DNA of 64,000 nt from Lactarius indigo. Taxonomy: Eukaryota > Basidiomycota > Agaricomycetes > Russulales > Russulaceae. The position numbers were made by a program, and so were the translations under genes. The notes beneath the pieces are model-generated. The model had not been told where the DNA came from. It was given only the letters and a program-made list of their open reading frames with translations, and did not search any database. Within the stretch, counting starts at the first letter, position 1. Each line of letters opens with the position of its first letter. Below, piece after piece: positions 33,601-44,805 of this stretch. The DNA lies in the NCBI GenBank assembly GCA_025766275.1, contig JAFKAC010000020.1, positions 372,001-436,000 on the forward strand, written 5' to 3'.

Positions 33601-35446
33601 AACCACACGAGAGTCCCCCTTCTTCCTCTTATCAGGGTTCAACCCTCGCGCTGATTGGACCGATAGGCCATCTCCTATCCCACAGGTGTCACTAAGACTA
33701 GATCAATTCAAACAGGCACGACAACGTGCCTTCTCCTGCATGCTCCGGGCGCAAAAGTCGTGGGTCAAACATAAAGATACGCCCAGATTCAAAAATGGAG
33801 ACCTCATGTGGCTTGAAGGACGCCACTTACGCACATACCAGCCAACCGCAAAACTAGCGGCCAAACGACATGGACCATTTAAGGTCATCCAGGTGATGTC
33901 CCCTGTCAACTATTGCCTCGAACTTCCCACGCAGTGGAGCATCCATGACGTGTTCCACATAGATCTTCTCACACCTTATCGCGAAACACCCACGCATGGA
34001 CCAAACTATCAGCGCCCACCGCCTGATTTAGTCGATAACGAAGAAGAATACGAAGTCGAGAAGATTCTAGACTCTCAGCAATTCGGCAGAAGACGTCGAC
34101 TCCAATACCTTGTGAAATGGAAGGGGTATTCGGATTCCGATAACCAATGGATAGATAAGGATGACGTATTTGCCGACGAAGCCATACGGGAGTTCAAACA
34201 TTCTAACCCCAACAGAGAAACGCATATAAGGAGGGCCTCTTGTTGCGATAAGTCCCCATCACCCACTCACTCCATGTCCTCTACTTGACGCAATGACCAG
34301 CTCGCACTCCTCTCTACCCTCGTCAACAACTCCTCCGCCACGCTTGTTAACCCCGACTCCCCCAATAACGCCACAGCCGATGGAGCTACTACCGGAGGCC
34401 GTACCGCCATGCACCATGAGGAAGACGGCCCTATCACTAGTGAAGAATTGCACCAGACACTGCAACGATTCCCTCTGCCCCTACAGGGAGTTGTCGACGA
34501 CGATCCAGCGACAACTCAACCAGCACCTCCGCCAATGTACGCCCTTGCAAACCCCAACACCGGTGAGCCTGAAGTCTTCCTCACCAAAGACAAGCTTTTT
34601 CGGCTTCAAGCAGCTGTCCTGCGCGGTGAAGCCACCAGACGCGATGAAGAAATATGAACAAGAATGGAAGGAGACAGCGGCGCGGTGGCAGCAGGAGCAA
34701 CTGCATATCGCCGCCTGCCGACGCCGAATGATGAAGGAGCGGAGGGAGTATTGGACGAAGATGAGGATGAAGACGAGCTTGGAGACCATTACCCCATCAG
34801 GCACGCATTCCTTAACCATGAATTCTACGCTGAAGATCCAGCCGCCACTCCCTACCTCGTCGATGCAGCGGGGGGGCCTTTACACCGAGGATGAGTCGCC
34901 GTGGCACAAGCGGCTCATTATACACCAATGGGGGAACGAGACCCAGCAACCAGGGCCGTCGTCCCTGAAGGGTTCCGGGTCAATTGAGGACCCGATTACA
35001 TTCTGTTCCCGATCAAACTCCCCAACGGACCGACGGTACAAGCCTCCCATGTACAGGTTATCCGAGGAGGAGACCCCTTCATACTCAGACTAGCTCCAGG
35101 GTCGGGATTCCTTTATGGTAAACCCCTTTACGCCACTCCCCATCTTCCAAAAAACAACCGCGCCTTCATACCTCACGAGGAGTATTTCATGCTCTGCGAC
35201 CGACACCCCACCGACCTACTCCTAATGCGCATCGGGGACATCACTCTCACTCAACAACTGTGGCGGTTTTGGCAATTTGCATTCGCAGAGGACCAATTAG
35301 AGAGGAGGATTCGACAGATGCAGATGGAGAAGCAGATGGTAATGGATGATAAGAAGGACAGTCTTTATCGCTTAGAGCGTGCTAACATACTAGTGTGCAT
35401 GGAGGACGAAGCAGAGAAAATGAGGCAAGAATTGATGGCGGACTAG
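30641..35446 (+). pseudogene. Element A pol with C-terminal extension
   Basis: One frame of about 1,600 codons. Protease ALVDSGATYCFM (about 30,788), RT with VYMDDIGIT (about 31,877), RNase H (LEVDASGFATGAVL), integrase zinc finger (HPGIK...CAECRQHK) and catalytic core ([24 protein letters not shown]), chromodomain (EKILDS...YLVKWKGYSDSDNQW, about 34,060-34,160), and an extra module (34,988-35,446) with HVQVIRGGDPFIL, FLYGKPLYATPH and a Lys/Glu-rich coiled coil. Stops at 31,496, 31,559, 31,577, 32,210, 32,393, 32,780, 34,286, 34,655, 34,892 and 34,985 are nearly all TGA where relatives have CGN. Confidence 0.9.
30653..30659 (+). promoter_or_regulatory. -1 frameshift heptamer GGGTTTT
   Basis: Fits X-XXY-YYZ in the gag frame (G GGT TTT). 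Slipping back one base enters the pol frame (...GGFSGCLNPSAW), and gag stops 12 nt later. The same site is present in B at 38,244-38,250. Confidence 0.8.
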
Positions 35447-35478
35447 TGAGGTGGGCCTCACTCCTGAAAAGGGGGTGA

Positions 35479-35986
35479 TGTTACGGTACGGACTTGGTGA
35501 CTCATAGCATATGACTCATGACCGGTTATGACTACAGTCCAGTATCAGTATTAGTCATGGATTCTTACATCGTATCAGTCAGCATAGTAGTTCGCATGTG
35601 ATTGTGACTCATGTATGACTCATTCCTAGGATAGCTGTACTAGGGTTCAAGCTAGTTACGCTATTGGTTACCTATTGTTTCAAGTGGCGCTTTAAAGCCC
35701 GCGTGTATCTGTATAAGTAGTCGTTTTGAAGACCAAGGATCTCCATCTTGGTCTTCTTCAATCCACCATCTTGACTCGTCTTTCGTCTGCCTTAGTCTTT
35801 GACTAAGCGTGCCTCTACTTCTATCCACCAAGGGATAGTACTCTTCATACCTTTGCTGCAGCGTGCGCCAGTGTGCCCCTGTTCAGCCTGCGTTGGGTTG
35901 ATACAAGTCCCCATTCGCCTATCTTTTGCTAAGTCAATTACGCCTTTCTTATGTCCAAGTCGGACTCATGCCGGTGGAGCGTAACA
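35479..35986 (+). repeat. Element A 3' LTR with polypurine tract
   Basis: 508 bp, same ends as the 5' LTR. The purine tract GAAAAGGGGGTGA (35,466-35,478) directly precedes it and would prime plus-strand DNA. Confidence 0.95.
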
Positions 35987-35991
35987 CGTGT

Positions 35992-36274
35992 GTATCTGTA
36001 TAAGTAGTTGACTTGAAAGACCAAGAGTCCCCATCTTGGTCTTCTTCAATCCACTCTTTCAACTCGTCTCCTGTCTGCCTTAGTCTTTGACTAAGTGTGC
36101 TTCCGCTCTTATCCGCCAAGGGATAATACTCTTTCATCTTCGCTGCAGTGTGTGCCGGTGTGCCCCTGTTCAGCCTGCATTGGGTTGACATGTGATCCCC
36201 ATTCACCTAGTATTCGCTAAGTCAATTACGCCTATTTAGAGTCCAAGTCGGACTGACACCCATGGAGCGTAACA
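35992..36274 (+). repeat. Element B 5' LTR, second part
   Basis: Continues the B LTR after the A insertion (GTATCTGTATAAG...GGAGCGTAACA). The primer site AAGACCAAGAT follows two bases later. Confidence 0.9.
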
Positions 36275-38264
36275 TTAAGACCAAGATCATCATCGTGGCA
36301 TATTCGACTAGAGACCAGTGGACGTCCTTCCGTCCCTACCACATCAAACGACGAGAAGATTGTAACATACCAACAAGATTTCTAGGAGCGGCTCAGTGGA
36401 GAGAACGAGGAGAAGACACTGGGTATTTTGTAGAATTTAACGGTCCTAACCGTTTCCAACCTGTTGAGTTCAATTTCGAATACCTCTGTTGGACTGAGGT
36501 TACTTGGAACCCCATAGATCATCGCTGGGATATCGTACGACCAGCCGGAAGAAACTACAACTGTGACATCGACGCACGAGAACTCAATAGCCGCGCAGAC
36601 TACGGCCCCATTGACAGGCAAGCACAGGAACATACCGACAAAGGAATTAGTGGAGAAGAAGCCTCTGATAGTCAACAATCACCAAGTAGGGGAACCACTC
36701 CAGCAGAAGACAACAGCCTAGGAGCTATTGGCAATCGCATTATACAACAAACTGAGTCCCTTACTATCCACCAACCCGAACCAGAAATAATTCACATCCG
36801 CAGCCCAGCAGTTGCAATGGCCACTGCCACTGTCACACAAGAAGAAGTACAACTCACCACTGAAGCAAGGGATCAAATAGCCCTAGAAGAGCAAAGACGC
36901 ATCACGGAAGAGTCGCGAATCCATTTGGCTCCCATCAACCCATACACTGGTCATCAAATGATGGATGATGATATAGCAATCCATCATGCCATAGGGCCAG
37001 ACGTAGCTGACCCCCCTAGTGGTGGAGGTGGACCCCCCGGTAACTTCCCAGGAGAAGGACCTCCACCCAGAGAACCTGGGTTCGGTGGATTCCCTGGAGG
37101 ATTTCCAGGAGGGCCACCAGGAGGAGGACCACCAGGAGGAGGACACCCCGGAGGGGGGTTGCCAGGTGCAGGTCCCATTATTCCCCCAAATAGTAAGCTA
37201 GCTGGCAAAGCACCCACAGTATTCAACGGAGAACGCACAAAAGTCAAAGCATTCCTCACTCAATGGCATGTTTATTGGGGCATGAATGCAGATGAAGGTA
37301 TCATGGCCACGCCATACCGACGAGCCCTACTTTTCCTATCATACATCAAGGGCATCAACGTCAGCGAATGGGTATTGGCTATGCTCACCTGGCTCAATGG
37401 CCAAATACAAGCAGGAATACCCCAAACAAGCGAAGGATTATGGAACGAAGTCACGCGCAGCTTCATGCAGTGCTTTAGGAACACCATGTAGCAAGAGCAA
37501 GCCCAATACGAATTGAAGAAGGGGCTCAAAATGGTTGGAGGCAATTTAGATGAGTATTGCACCCAATTCAAACAGCTAGTGCGACGTGCACATTATTGGC
37601 TTGATGACCCTCAGACACTCAACTTATTTGCAAGTGGATTACCTACCGACCTATACACCAAAGTATACACCCTCAACTCCCCACGAAACTACCACGAATG
37701 GAAAGAAGCAGCCACCACTCGTCAACAGCAGTATATGCATCTCAAGGCCATGCTCAACAAAGGAGCACCACAAAAACAAGAAAAATCGCAGCGGCAACGC
37801 CCATGGCAGGGACCACCTAGGAGTTCTTGGCAACCCAGAAACCTCCCAAGGGACCCAAATGCGATGGATACATCAGCAGACCAAATCCGAGGGCGGCTAG
37901 CAGGAGCTGAAGACATACTCGCTCCCTGCCCTCCATATCGACCTCAAGGAGGATTCCTACAGAGGGGAGGAGGACGTAATAATCCAAGGCCAGTCACCTG
38001 CTACAACTGTGGAAAGGACGGACACATGGCTCGTGATTGCAGACAACCGCGAAGGGACTATCAATCCCAAGCATCGACTAGTTGGTATATCGATACTGAC
38101 TATCATCAACAAGAGCCTGAAGTTGCTACCAGGGCAGTTCAAGAAATACCCCCTCAACAGCACGCCAGCGATTGGCTCAACGGAGTAGCAGGAGAATCGG
38201 ACGACGTAAAGGATATTATCCTCCAACAGTTGTGGAAGAAGGAGGGTTTTCAGGATGCCTGAAC
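36262..38264 (+). pseudogene. Element B gag
   Basis: Open from an ATG inside the LTR end (36,262; MERNIKTKI) for 409 codons, then TAG at 37,489 (CAG in A-type relatives reads M-x-QEQAQYEL), then open again to GFQDA* at 38,260. Same domains as A: an N-terminal block with GYFVEFNGPNRFQPVEF, a Gly/Pro linker, capsid helices, and the knuckle CYNCGKDGHMARDC (about 38,002). One stop apart from intact. Confidence 0.9.
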
Positions 38265-39012
38265 CCATCGGCCTGGGTGAGGGCAGTTAATTGTAACAGT
38301 GTAATCATGACTCACTACCGTTCTATGAGAGTTCCAGTATCAATTCGCACCAGTTACGCAATGGCCGACATACAAGCACTGTCGACTCAGGAGCAACCCA
38401 TTGCTTCATGAGACCCTCTTTTGTAAAAAGAATGGGACTTGGGACCAAATTGCTCGACATCCCAAAGAAAATATGGAATATCGACAATACAGAAAATAAG
38501 TCGGGGCATATCACTCGCTATACCAACGTCGATGTTCAAACTAAAGGAATCCACAAGGAAATCTGCTTCCTTATTACAGACATTGGCAACGAAGATATCG
38601 TACTAGGGTATCTGTGGCTTGCTATCTACAACCCACACATTAAATGGTCACAAGCTGCCATACATGAAGATATGCTTCCTATCATCATTCGCTCAACCAA
38701 CCCCTACATCAAAACAATGCCAGTGATTGCGACAACCACTATTCAAAACAATGACTATGAAGTGGTACATTCCTGTGTTATCACGGACAAACAACGACAA
38801 CTATTTGAGGAAGGATGTCGAATCAGAGCCACTGCTACCGATCTCGCCATCGCCACTCAACAATATGTTACTAAAGCTGAGTTACCTCCTGAATATCGCA
38901 AATTTGAACACCTCTTCAGTGAAGAAGCATTGGACAGATTCCCACCAAGCAGGCCTTGGGACCATGCCATTGAATTCAAACCGGGAATGGCCGACGCAAT
39001 TGACTGCAAAAT
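38244..39012 (+). pseudogene. Element B pol, protease part
   Basis: Entered at the GGGTTTT heptamer. A single-base deletion at about 38,382 (GCACTGTC against GCACTAGTC in A) breaks the frame exactly before the catalytic DSGAT. Downstream the frame reads VKRMGLGTKLLDIPKKIWN to the linker before RT. Cut at 39,012 by element C (TSD AAAAT). Confidence 0.85.
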
Positions 39013-39150
39013 TGTCACACCCACATGACATCACAGTCACGGGTTGACATGTCGACGATCGATTGCCAGCAGTATGATTCTTTGCCAGCTATTATGCCAT
39101 GTACCATGTAGTCCTGCCAGCTCACTTGGAGCTCGAGAAAGTACCAGAAA
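39013..39150 (+). repeat. Element C 5' LTR, first part
   Basis: 138 bp, cut at ...GTACCAGAAA| by element D. The rest is 47,061-47,265, for 343 bp in total, the same as its 3' LTR. Confidence 0.95.
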
Positions 39151-39735
39151 TGTTACGCCACTACAGGGGCGTGGGGTACAACCTGTACCAAGTCAGTCAA
39201 GTGACGGTAGCGCAAGCTCTAAGGCTTGGCTTCAGTAGGATGGTGCACAAGGATCACAAGGACGATGGTCACTTGGATCGTAGAGGAAGGCTAAGACTCG
39301 AAGGTCTAGCAAAGGCAAAGGGGGTTCTTGAGACAAGGAAGGCACAAAGGTGTTCTGCGTTAGACGAGTGTAGTGATTGCACAAGAAGTCTAGTCTACTG
39401 TACAAGCTAGGTAGGGCTAGGTTTAAATAGACGGTGGCTAGTGTGGTAGTTACAAACAGATGGCGCCATCGCCAGTCTGGGAACAATGGATGGGACATAA
39501 AGGGAACAAAGGGACACTGTACTGGGAACAAAGGCGAATCACGCGGGGCCGCGCGTGATTGGGAACATAACGGAAACTAGCACATGTCGAACTTTATCAG
39601 AAGGGAGCATCGATAAGTAGGGCGCGCGATAGGAACTGAGTAATCGTATAGTCTGCGTAATCGTACAGGGCTCGTATAGTACTGGGAAGGGAACAGTGAT
39701 GTGAGAAAGAATGAGTCCGAAGAAAGATCGTAACA
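39151..39735 (-). repeat. Element D 3' LTR (left copy)
   Basis: 585 bp. On the minus strand the purine tract GACGGGGGGTAA precedes it (39,736-39,750 region). Confidence 0.95.
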
Positions 39736-39769
39736 TTACCCCCCGTCTTGGCCTGAAGACGCCTCGGAT

Positions 39770-41233
39770 TCAGGACTCGAGGTCGACAAGGTTGTAGATG
39801 TCTGCATTGAGGTTGTTCTCCGGCCACGGCGAGACGTCGAGTTGACAATAATGCGTTTTGAGAAAGAGGAAGGGCCCACGCCTTCCGCATTTATGGCACA
39901 TCTCGTACTGCGGGCATCGGATCTCGTCGTGGTCAGCGTCGGTGCGGAAGCATCTTCCGCACCACCTCCCTCGAGTGTTGGCGGCGATGGTTGGGGGTTC
40001 TGGCACCGTGAAGGAGGTGGACGCTTCGGTGTTTATCGCTTGCCAAATACGTTTGTCAGCTTGGGAGGTAGTGATAACTTCTTCGACCATCCCTGCGCGA
40101 CGAAAGATGCACTGATAGGATTGGTGCTCCTGGCTCTGGCAGTGTCGGCAGGCGGGTCGTGGCCTAGTGGGACAGTCGTGTACAAGATGGTGAGAGCTGC
40201 CACAGTGATAACAGCGTCGTCGGTGAGGCTTATCGGCGAGGCGGGGGAATTCTAGTGGTCCCCCTCGTCTTGGGGAAAAGGGGATGGCATAGCGTGAATG
40301 TCTGAGCGGGGCTGGGAGCGCCGTCATTCGTGCGTATTCGTTGCCGATGGTAGCGAGGGCTCCCGCGTACTGGAGCCGTCTCTTGGTACTGGCTAGCATG
40401 AGGTCCACCGTGAGTCTCTCTGACCTGAGTTTTCGTGCCTCCTCTTCTAGCCTTTTGCATTTTTCGTCGATTTCCTTGAGCGCGAGGAGCCCAGTACACA
40501 GCCTAGTGACTTCGGCTGTAAGTCGTGGGGAGTTGAGCTCGATGAGGGTCTCATCGAGCGCACAGGCACGGATGTTGTGCGGGTCGAAGAACTGGAGTTG
40601 TTCCGCAGTGAACGGGGGTGCCGAGACATTGGGCTGAAGTGACGAGAGGTAGACCGCTTCTCCATAGTGTGGTTGCCTCGCACCCATCGTCCCCACTACC
40701 TCGGTGAATCCCTTGTGATAGTAAATGTACTTCGCAGTGTTGGACCCTCTGTCAGGTAGTAGAATCTGTAGTGGGTAGAACTTCGGGGTGCCTTGGATGT
40801 TTGGGAAAAAGGGGGCACCGGGATCGTCAGTTTCTTCAGGGGGGGAGTCAGGTCGTTCATAGTCGATGGGGGTGTGGACGCGGACGGGGGTGAAGGGTTC
40901 AAGTGGGGGTGGCGGTGTCGATGGTGAAGATAATGGTGGTGATGGTGCAGGTGGTTCAGGTGATTGATGAGGAGGAGGTGTGGGGGAATATTGTCCTTCC
41001 TCTGGTGCTGACGGGGTGAGTTCTCCAGGTTCCCATTCTGGAGTACGGGGTACGATGGGGACAGGGTTGATGGTCATGGTGGATCGAGGGGATTGGGGAA
41101 GGGCTGGTGGTGGCGATAGGCGCAGGATGTCGGAAATGTCGATGGTAACGATCCCTCTTTCGAGGGCGGCTTCAAGTTGAGGGTTGCTGAGGATGTTGAC
41201 TAGGGTGGTGTCGGAAACTGGGGTGTCTGCCAT
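39770..41233 (-). CDS. Element D third ORF: post-integrase module with zinc knuckles
   Basis: ATG at 41,233, 487 residues, undamaged. Layout: residues 1-140 low-complexity Pro/Ser/Glu; about 150-215 a globular part (FYPLQILLPD...YIYYHKGF...PHYGEAVYLSS); about 255-320 a Lys/Glu/Leu-rich likely coiled coil (KEIDEKCKRLEEEARKLRSE); about 341-463 four Cys/His clusters, namely CYHCGSSHHLVHDC, CRHCQSQEHQSYQC, CGRCFRTDADHDEIRC and CHKC...HYC. The first two fit CX2CX4HX4C; the others are variants. No signal peptide or membrane span, so it is not env-like. In frame with pol, separated by TAA at 41,276 and 42 nt. It could be a second RNA-binding structural protein. No known family recognised. Confidence 0.8.
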   Translation of the reverse strand: MADTPVSDTTLVNILSNPQLEAALERGIVTIDISDILRLSPPPALPQSPRSTMTINPVPIVPRTPEWEPGELTPSAPEEGQYSPTPPPHQSPEPPAPSPPLSSPSTPPPPLEPFTPVRVHTPIDYERPDSPPEETDDPGAPFFPNIQGTPKFYPLQILLPDRGSNTAKYIYYHKGFTEVVGTMGARQPHYGEAVYLSSLQPNVSAPPFTAEQLQFFDPHNIRACALDETLIELNSPRLTAEVTRLCTGLLALKEIDEKCKRLEEEARKLRSERLTVDLMLASTKRRLQYAGALATIGNEYARMTALPAPLRHSRYAIPFSPRRGGPLEFPRLADKPHRRRCYHCGSSHHLVHDCPTRPRPACRHCQSQEHQSYQCIFRRAGMVEEVITTSQADKRIWQAINTEASTSFTVPEPPTIAANTRGRWCGRCFRTDADHDEIRCPQYEMCHKCGRRGPFLFLKTHYCQLDVSPWPENNLNADIYNLVDLES

Positions 41234-41275
41234 TGGAGTGTTGCTGGGGAGCTCGATCGGGGGCGGTCTTTCTTT

Positions 41276-44200
41276 TTATGCCTTTCGTCCAGCCCCTTCG
41301 GCAGATGGGTATCGTTGATAGTAGTCCCTGATGGCGTCCCTAGCATGTGTCAGGTTGGTTGCAGGTTCCCACGTATTGTCACTTATGGGGAACCCCTTTC
41401 ACTTAACCAGGAAGTGGAGTTTGCACCCTTGTCCTTGTGCCCGGGTGTCTTCGATGCGCTCCACTTCATACTCCTCTTCTCCATTGATAAGGTCGGGTGG
41501 AGGTCGGGTGAAGTTTACTCCGTGCATCTCCATCTCCTTATATGGTGTGAGAAGGTTCGCATGGAATACCGGGTGGATCTTCCATGTTGCGGGGAGTTCG
41601 AGTTCGTAGGAAACGTCTGATAGAACCTTCGTTATTTTGAAGGGTCCATGCCTCTTTGGGGCTAGCTTGTTTGTGGGATAGAAGGTACGAAGATTTGTCC
41701 CTTCTAGCCATACTTGATCTCCTTGTTGATAAGGTGTGAACCCCGTTTTACCTCGTTGCGCCATGAGGTGTTGCACATGCTTGATACTGTCTTGGGCATG
41801 CTGCCTGAGTACTAGTAGTTCTTCCAGTCGTTGATCTACGGCTGGGCAGCTCGATGGTTTGGGGTTCCAGGTGGTTCGCGGTTCCCACCCCATGAGGAGT
41901 GAGAATGGAGAGTGTTTGGTTGTGGCATTTGCCCAGGAATTGTGTGCGAACTGTGCCATGGGTAAAACGTCCACCCAGTTGTCTTGCCTTGTATTGCACC
42001 AATGTCGTAGGTATTGTTCCAGCCATTGATTGGTGCATTCCGACTGGCCGTCAGTCTGGGGGTGATATGCCGATGATATGTTTTGTTGTATTCCCAACGT
42101 GTGGCACAGTTGTCTCATGAAGGTGGATGCAAATCTGGGGTCTTGATCGGATATGATTTTTCGGGGTAGGCCGTAATGGGGGTATACATGTTGGAGATAG
42201 AGTTTGGCTACTCCTTCTGACGTTATGGTTTCATTACAGGGGATGAATATTGCTGCTTTTGAGCAATCGTGATCTGTGATGGTGAGAATAGAGTCGAATC
42301 CATTGGATACAGGGAGTTTGACTATGAAGTCCATTGCTACCACCTCAAAGGGTTCGGCCGATGGGTCTGTGGTGATGGGGAATAGGTGTGGTCTTTGTCG
42401 GTGGGGGTTAATCTTGTTGCTTTGGCAGGTGGCACATCCTTTGACATACACTTCCACGTCCTTTCGCATGTTCGGCCACCAGAAGTCGTGTTGTACTAGT
42501 TCTAGGGTGTTGGCAATTCCTGGATGTCCAGCGCTCGGAGTGTCGTGGAAAAAGGTGATTACCCCCCGCTTAAGGTCGTTGTTTCCCACAACAACGAGGG
42601 CGTCGCCCTTCCACCATAGCCCGTTGTGCTTTTTTAGGTTATGAGGTTCGACCCATGGAAGTACTGCTGATTCTTCCATGTTCTGGGTAATTTGAGTCCA
42701 TATGTCCATGTTGTGCATGGACGTCTGGGTGACTTTCAGGAACACTTCTTTGGGCAATACCGTGACATGGTTGTTGTCTGCTGTCCCGTCATCGTAGTCA
42801 GGGCGTCTTGATAAGGAGTCTGCTTGGGTGTTTTTGGTGCCAGGGATGTGTTTGAGTATGAAATTATATTCAGAGAGCTCTTGGAACTCTCGTGCTACAC
42901 GCCTACTGATTTTTCTTGGTTCCTTCCAATATTGGAGGTTGGCATGATCAGTGTGAATTGTTATCAGGTGAGGGGAGCCAATTAGGTACGTGCGCCACGT
43001 TCGTAGGGCTTTGACGATGGCCAATAGTTCCCTGTCATAGATGTCATAATTGCGTTCTGCCTCCGTTAATGACTTGGAGTAAAATGCAACCGGGTGTGTC
43101 TTCTGGTCTTCTCCTTTTTGGTTTAGCACTGCTCCTAGGGTGTAACTGGAAGCGTCCACTTCGATTTCGAACGGTTGGTCCAGTTTTGGGAAGAGGAGTA
43201 CTGGTTCAGAGCTGATTCTTTCTTTGATTGTGTTGAAGGCTTTCTGTCTGGCGTCCGTCCATTCCCAGGGTGCATCCTTCTTCGTAAGGTCGTGGAGCGG
43301 TCTTGCTATCGTGGAGAATCCCTGTATGAACCGTCGATAGAAGTTACAAAAGCCTAAGAATGCTCGTACTTCTTTTAGAGATTGTGGAGGTTTCCAGTCT
43401 CGTATTCCTTGGACTTTGACGGGGTCCATCCTTAGTTTGCCGTGTCCAATGATTAATCCCAGGTATTCCACTTCATGGACTTCGAATACACATTTTTCTG
43501 GTTTGATATAGAGGTCGTGTTCGTTGCAGAGGTCTAGTACGCAGTGTAGTACTTGTCTGTGGTGGGCGCGATTGTCTATGGTGGCAATTAGAATGTCATC
43601 CATGTAGACGATTACTTCTCCCGTCAATACTAGTTCCCGGAATATGGTGTCCATCATGGTTTGGAAGGTGCTGGGGGAATTGGTGAGGCCAAAGAACATG
43701 ACCCGTGGTTCGAATAGTCCCTGATTAGTCTTAAATGCCGCCTTCCATTCATCACCTGGTTTGATCCAAACGTTGTTGTATCCCCATCGTATGTCCAGTT
43801 TGGAATAGAGCCGCGCTTCCCGAATTCGATCGATGAGTTCGGGAATCAAGGGGAGCGGGTAGTGATTTTTCACAGTAAGCTCATTGAGTCGACGATAGTC
43901 TTGTACTGGTCGTAACTTCCCGTCTTTCTTCTTGATAAAGAAGAAGGGGGATGCGTATGGGGACTTCGATGGTTGTATATATTTTTTGTCCAGGTGTTCT
44001 GTTATGAATTCCGATAGTTTCTCGGTTTCGGGGATTGTCAGCGGATATACTTTACAATCCATAGTTTCGGGAGCATTGGGGACAAGATCGATGGCGTGGT
44101 CCCAAATTCGTGATGGAGGGAACCGTTGGGAGGCTTCTTCGCTGAATACCTTGCGATGTCTTCGGTATTCTTCAGGGACCATTTCTTTGAAGGTTTTTGG

Positions 44201-44710
44201 GGGTCTTTTAGCCGCTTCTTGCTGTGCCAGCTCCAACGCCGTTGTTGTTTTTCGCAGTCGGATGTATGGAGTGTCTTCATTCTCCAATTGCTCCCAGGCC
44301 CACTTGTCAAGTTGATACGTCTCCAATGCCTTAATAGTGGCTTCCGTAGGCATGGCTTCGTCTGACAAATTGAGGCTAGTGACTACCACTGGCTGGAATT
44401 CTTCATCCAGAGTGGCATCCCGCCAGTGGAATTTCAGCTCGAAGGCAGTGAACCAGGGATATCCAAGGATAACTTCGTCATTTCCTAGGTCGGTGATGAG
44501 GAATCGAAGGTTCTGAGTTTTTCCTCCGGTTTTGACAGTTAAGTCCGTGAAGGAGGTAATCTCTCCTCCTTGGTTGTGGGTTCCGTCCACGTTCCATATC
44601 TTGATAGGTCTTTCTGTTGCTAACCAGGCAATTTTCAGTCGTTTTAAGAGGTTTGCGCTTATAAAATTGTCGGTTGCTCCAGAGTTGATAAGGACATTTT
44701 GTTCGGCCAT
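41276..44710 (-). pseudogene. Element D pol
   Basis: Open for 1,103 codons from Met 44,710. Protease motif VLINSGATDN has the catalytic Asp changed to Asn (codon 44,686-44,684, a CpG transition of GAC). RT carries VIVYMDDILIAT (about 43,600). RNase H EVDASSYTLGAVL. Integrase zinc finger HPGI...CATCQSNK and core (DFIVKLPVSNGFDSI, ISDQDPRF, SSAYHPQTDGQSE). Chromodomain EVERIED...HFLVK, then TGA at 41,399 where the conserved Trp of VKWKG belongs, then KGFPISDNTWEP to TAA 41,276. A further TGA at 44,741-44,743 lies between the frameshift site and the protease. Very close to functional, but dead. Confidence 0.9.
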
Positions 44711-44805
44711 CGCGTGTGCAGATTTGAAAAGTACTGGAATTCACATAGATCGGAATCTGCTATTGTACACGCTAAGTTTTAATGCTCTAGCCCAGGCCGC
44801 CGGGT

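Larger units (their letters stand above)
28170..35986 (+). mobile_element. Element A: complete Ty3 chromovirus, decayed
   Basis: 7,817 bp with two 508 bp LTRs. Flanks are CACGT (28,165-28,169) and CGTGT (35,987-35,991); both derive from CGCGT, the sequence expected in the host LTR, by one CpG transition each. The order is gag, -1 shift, protease, RT, RNase H, integrase, chromodomain and an extra C-terminal module. All parts are present, but about a dozen stops block expression. Confidence 0.95.

Noticed and set aside
39770..41233. D third ORF as an envelope gene
   Set aside because: No signal peptide, membrane span or fusion-peptide-like segment; zinc knuckles and Pro-rich and coiled-coil parts point elsewhere.
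40980..44365. Plus-strand ORFs opposite D pol and ORF3
   Set aside because: Shadows of the minus-strand coding frames; no independent motif.
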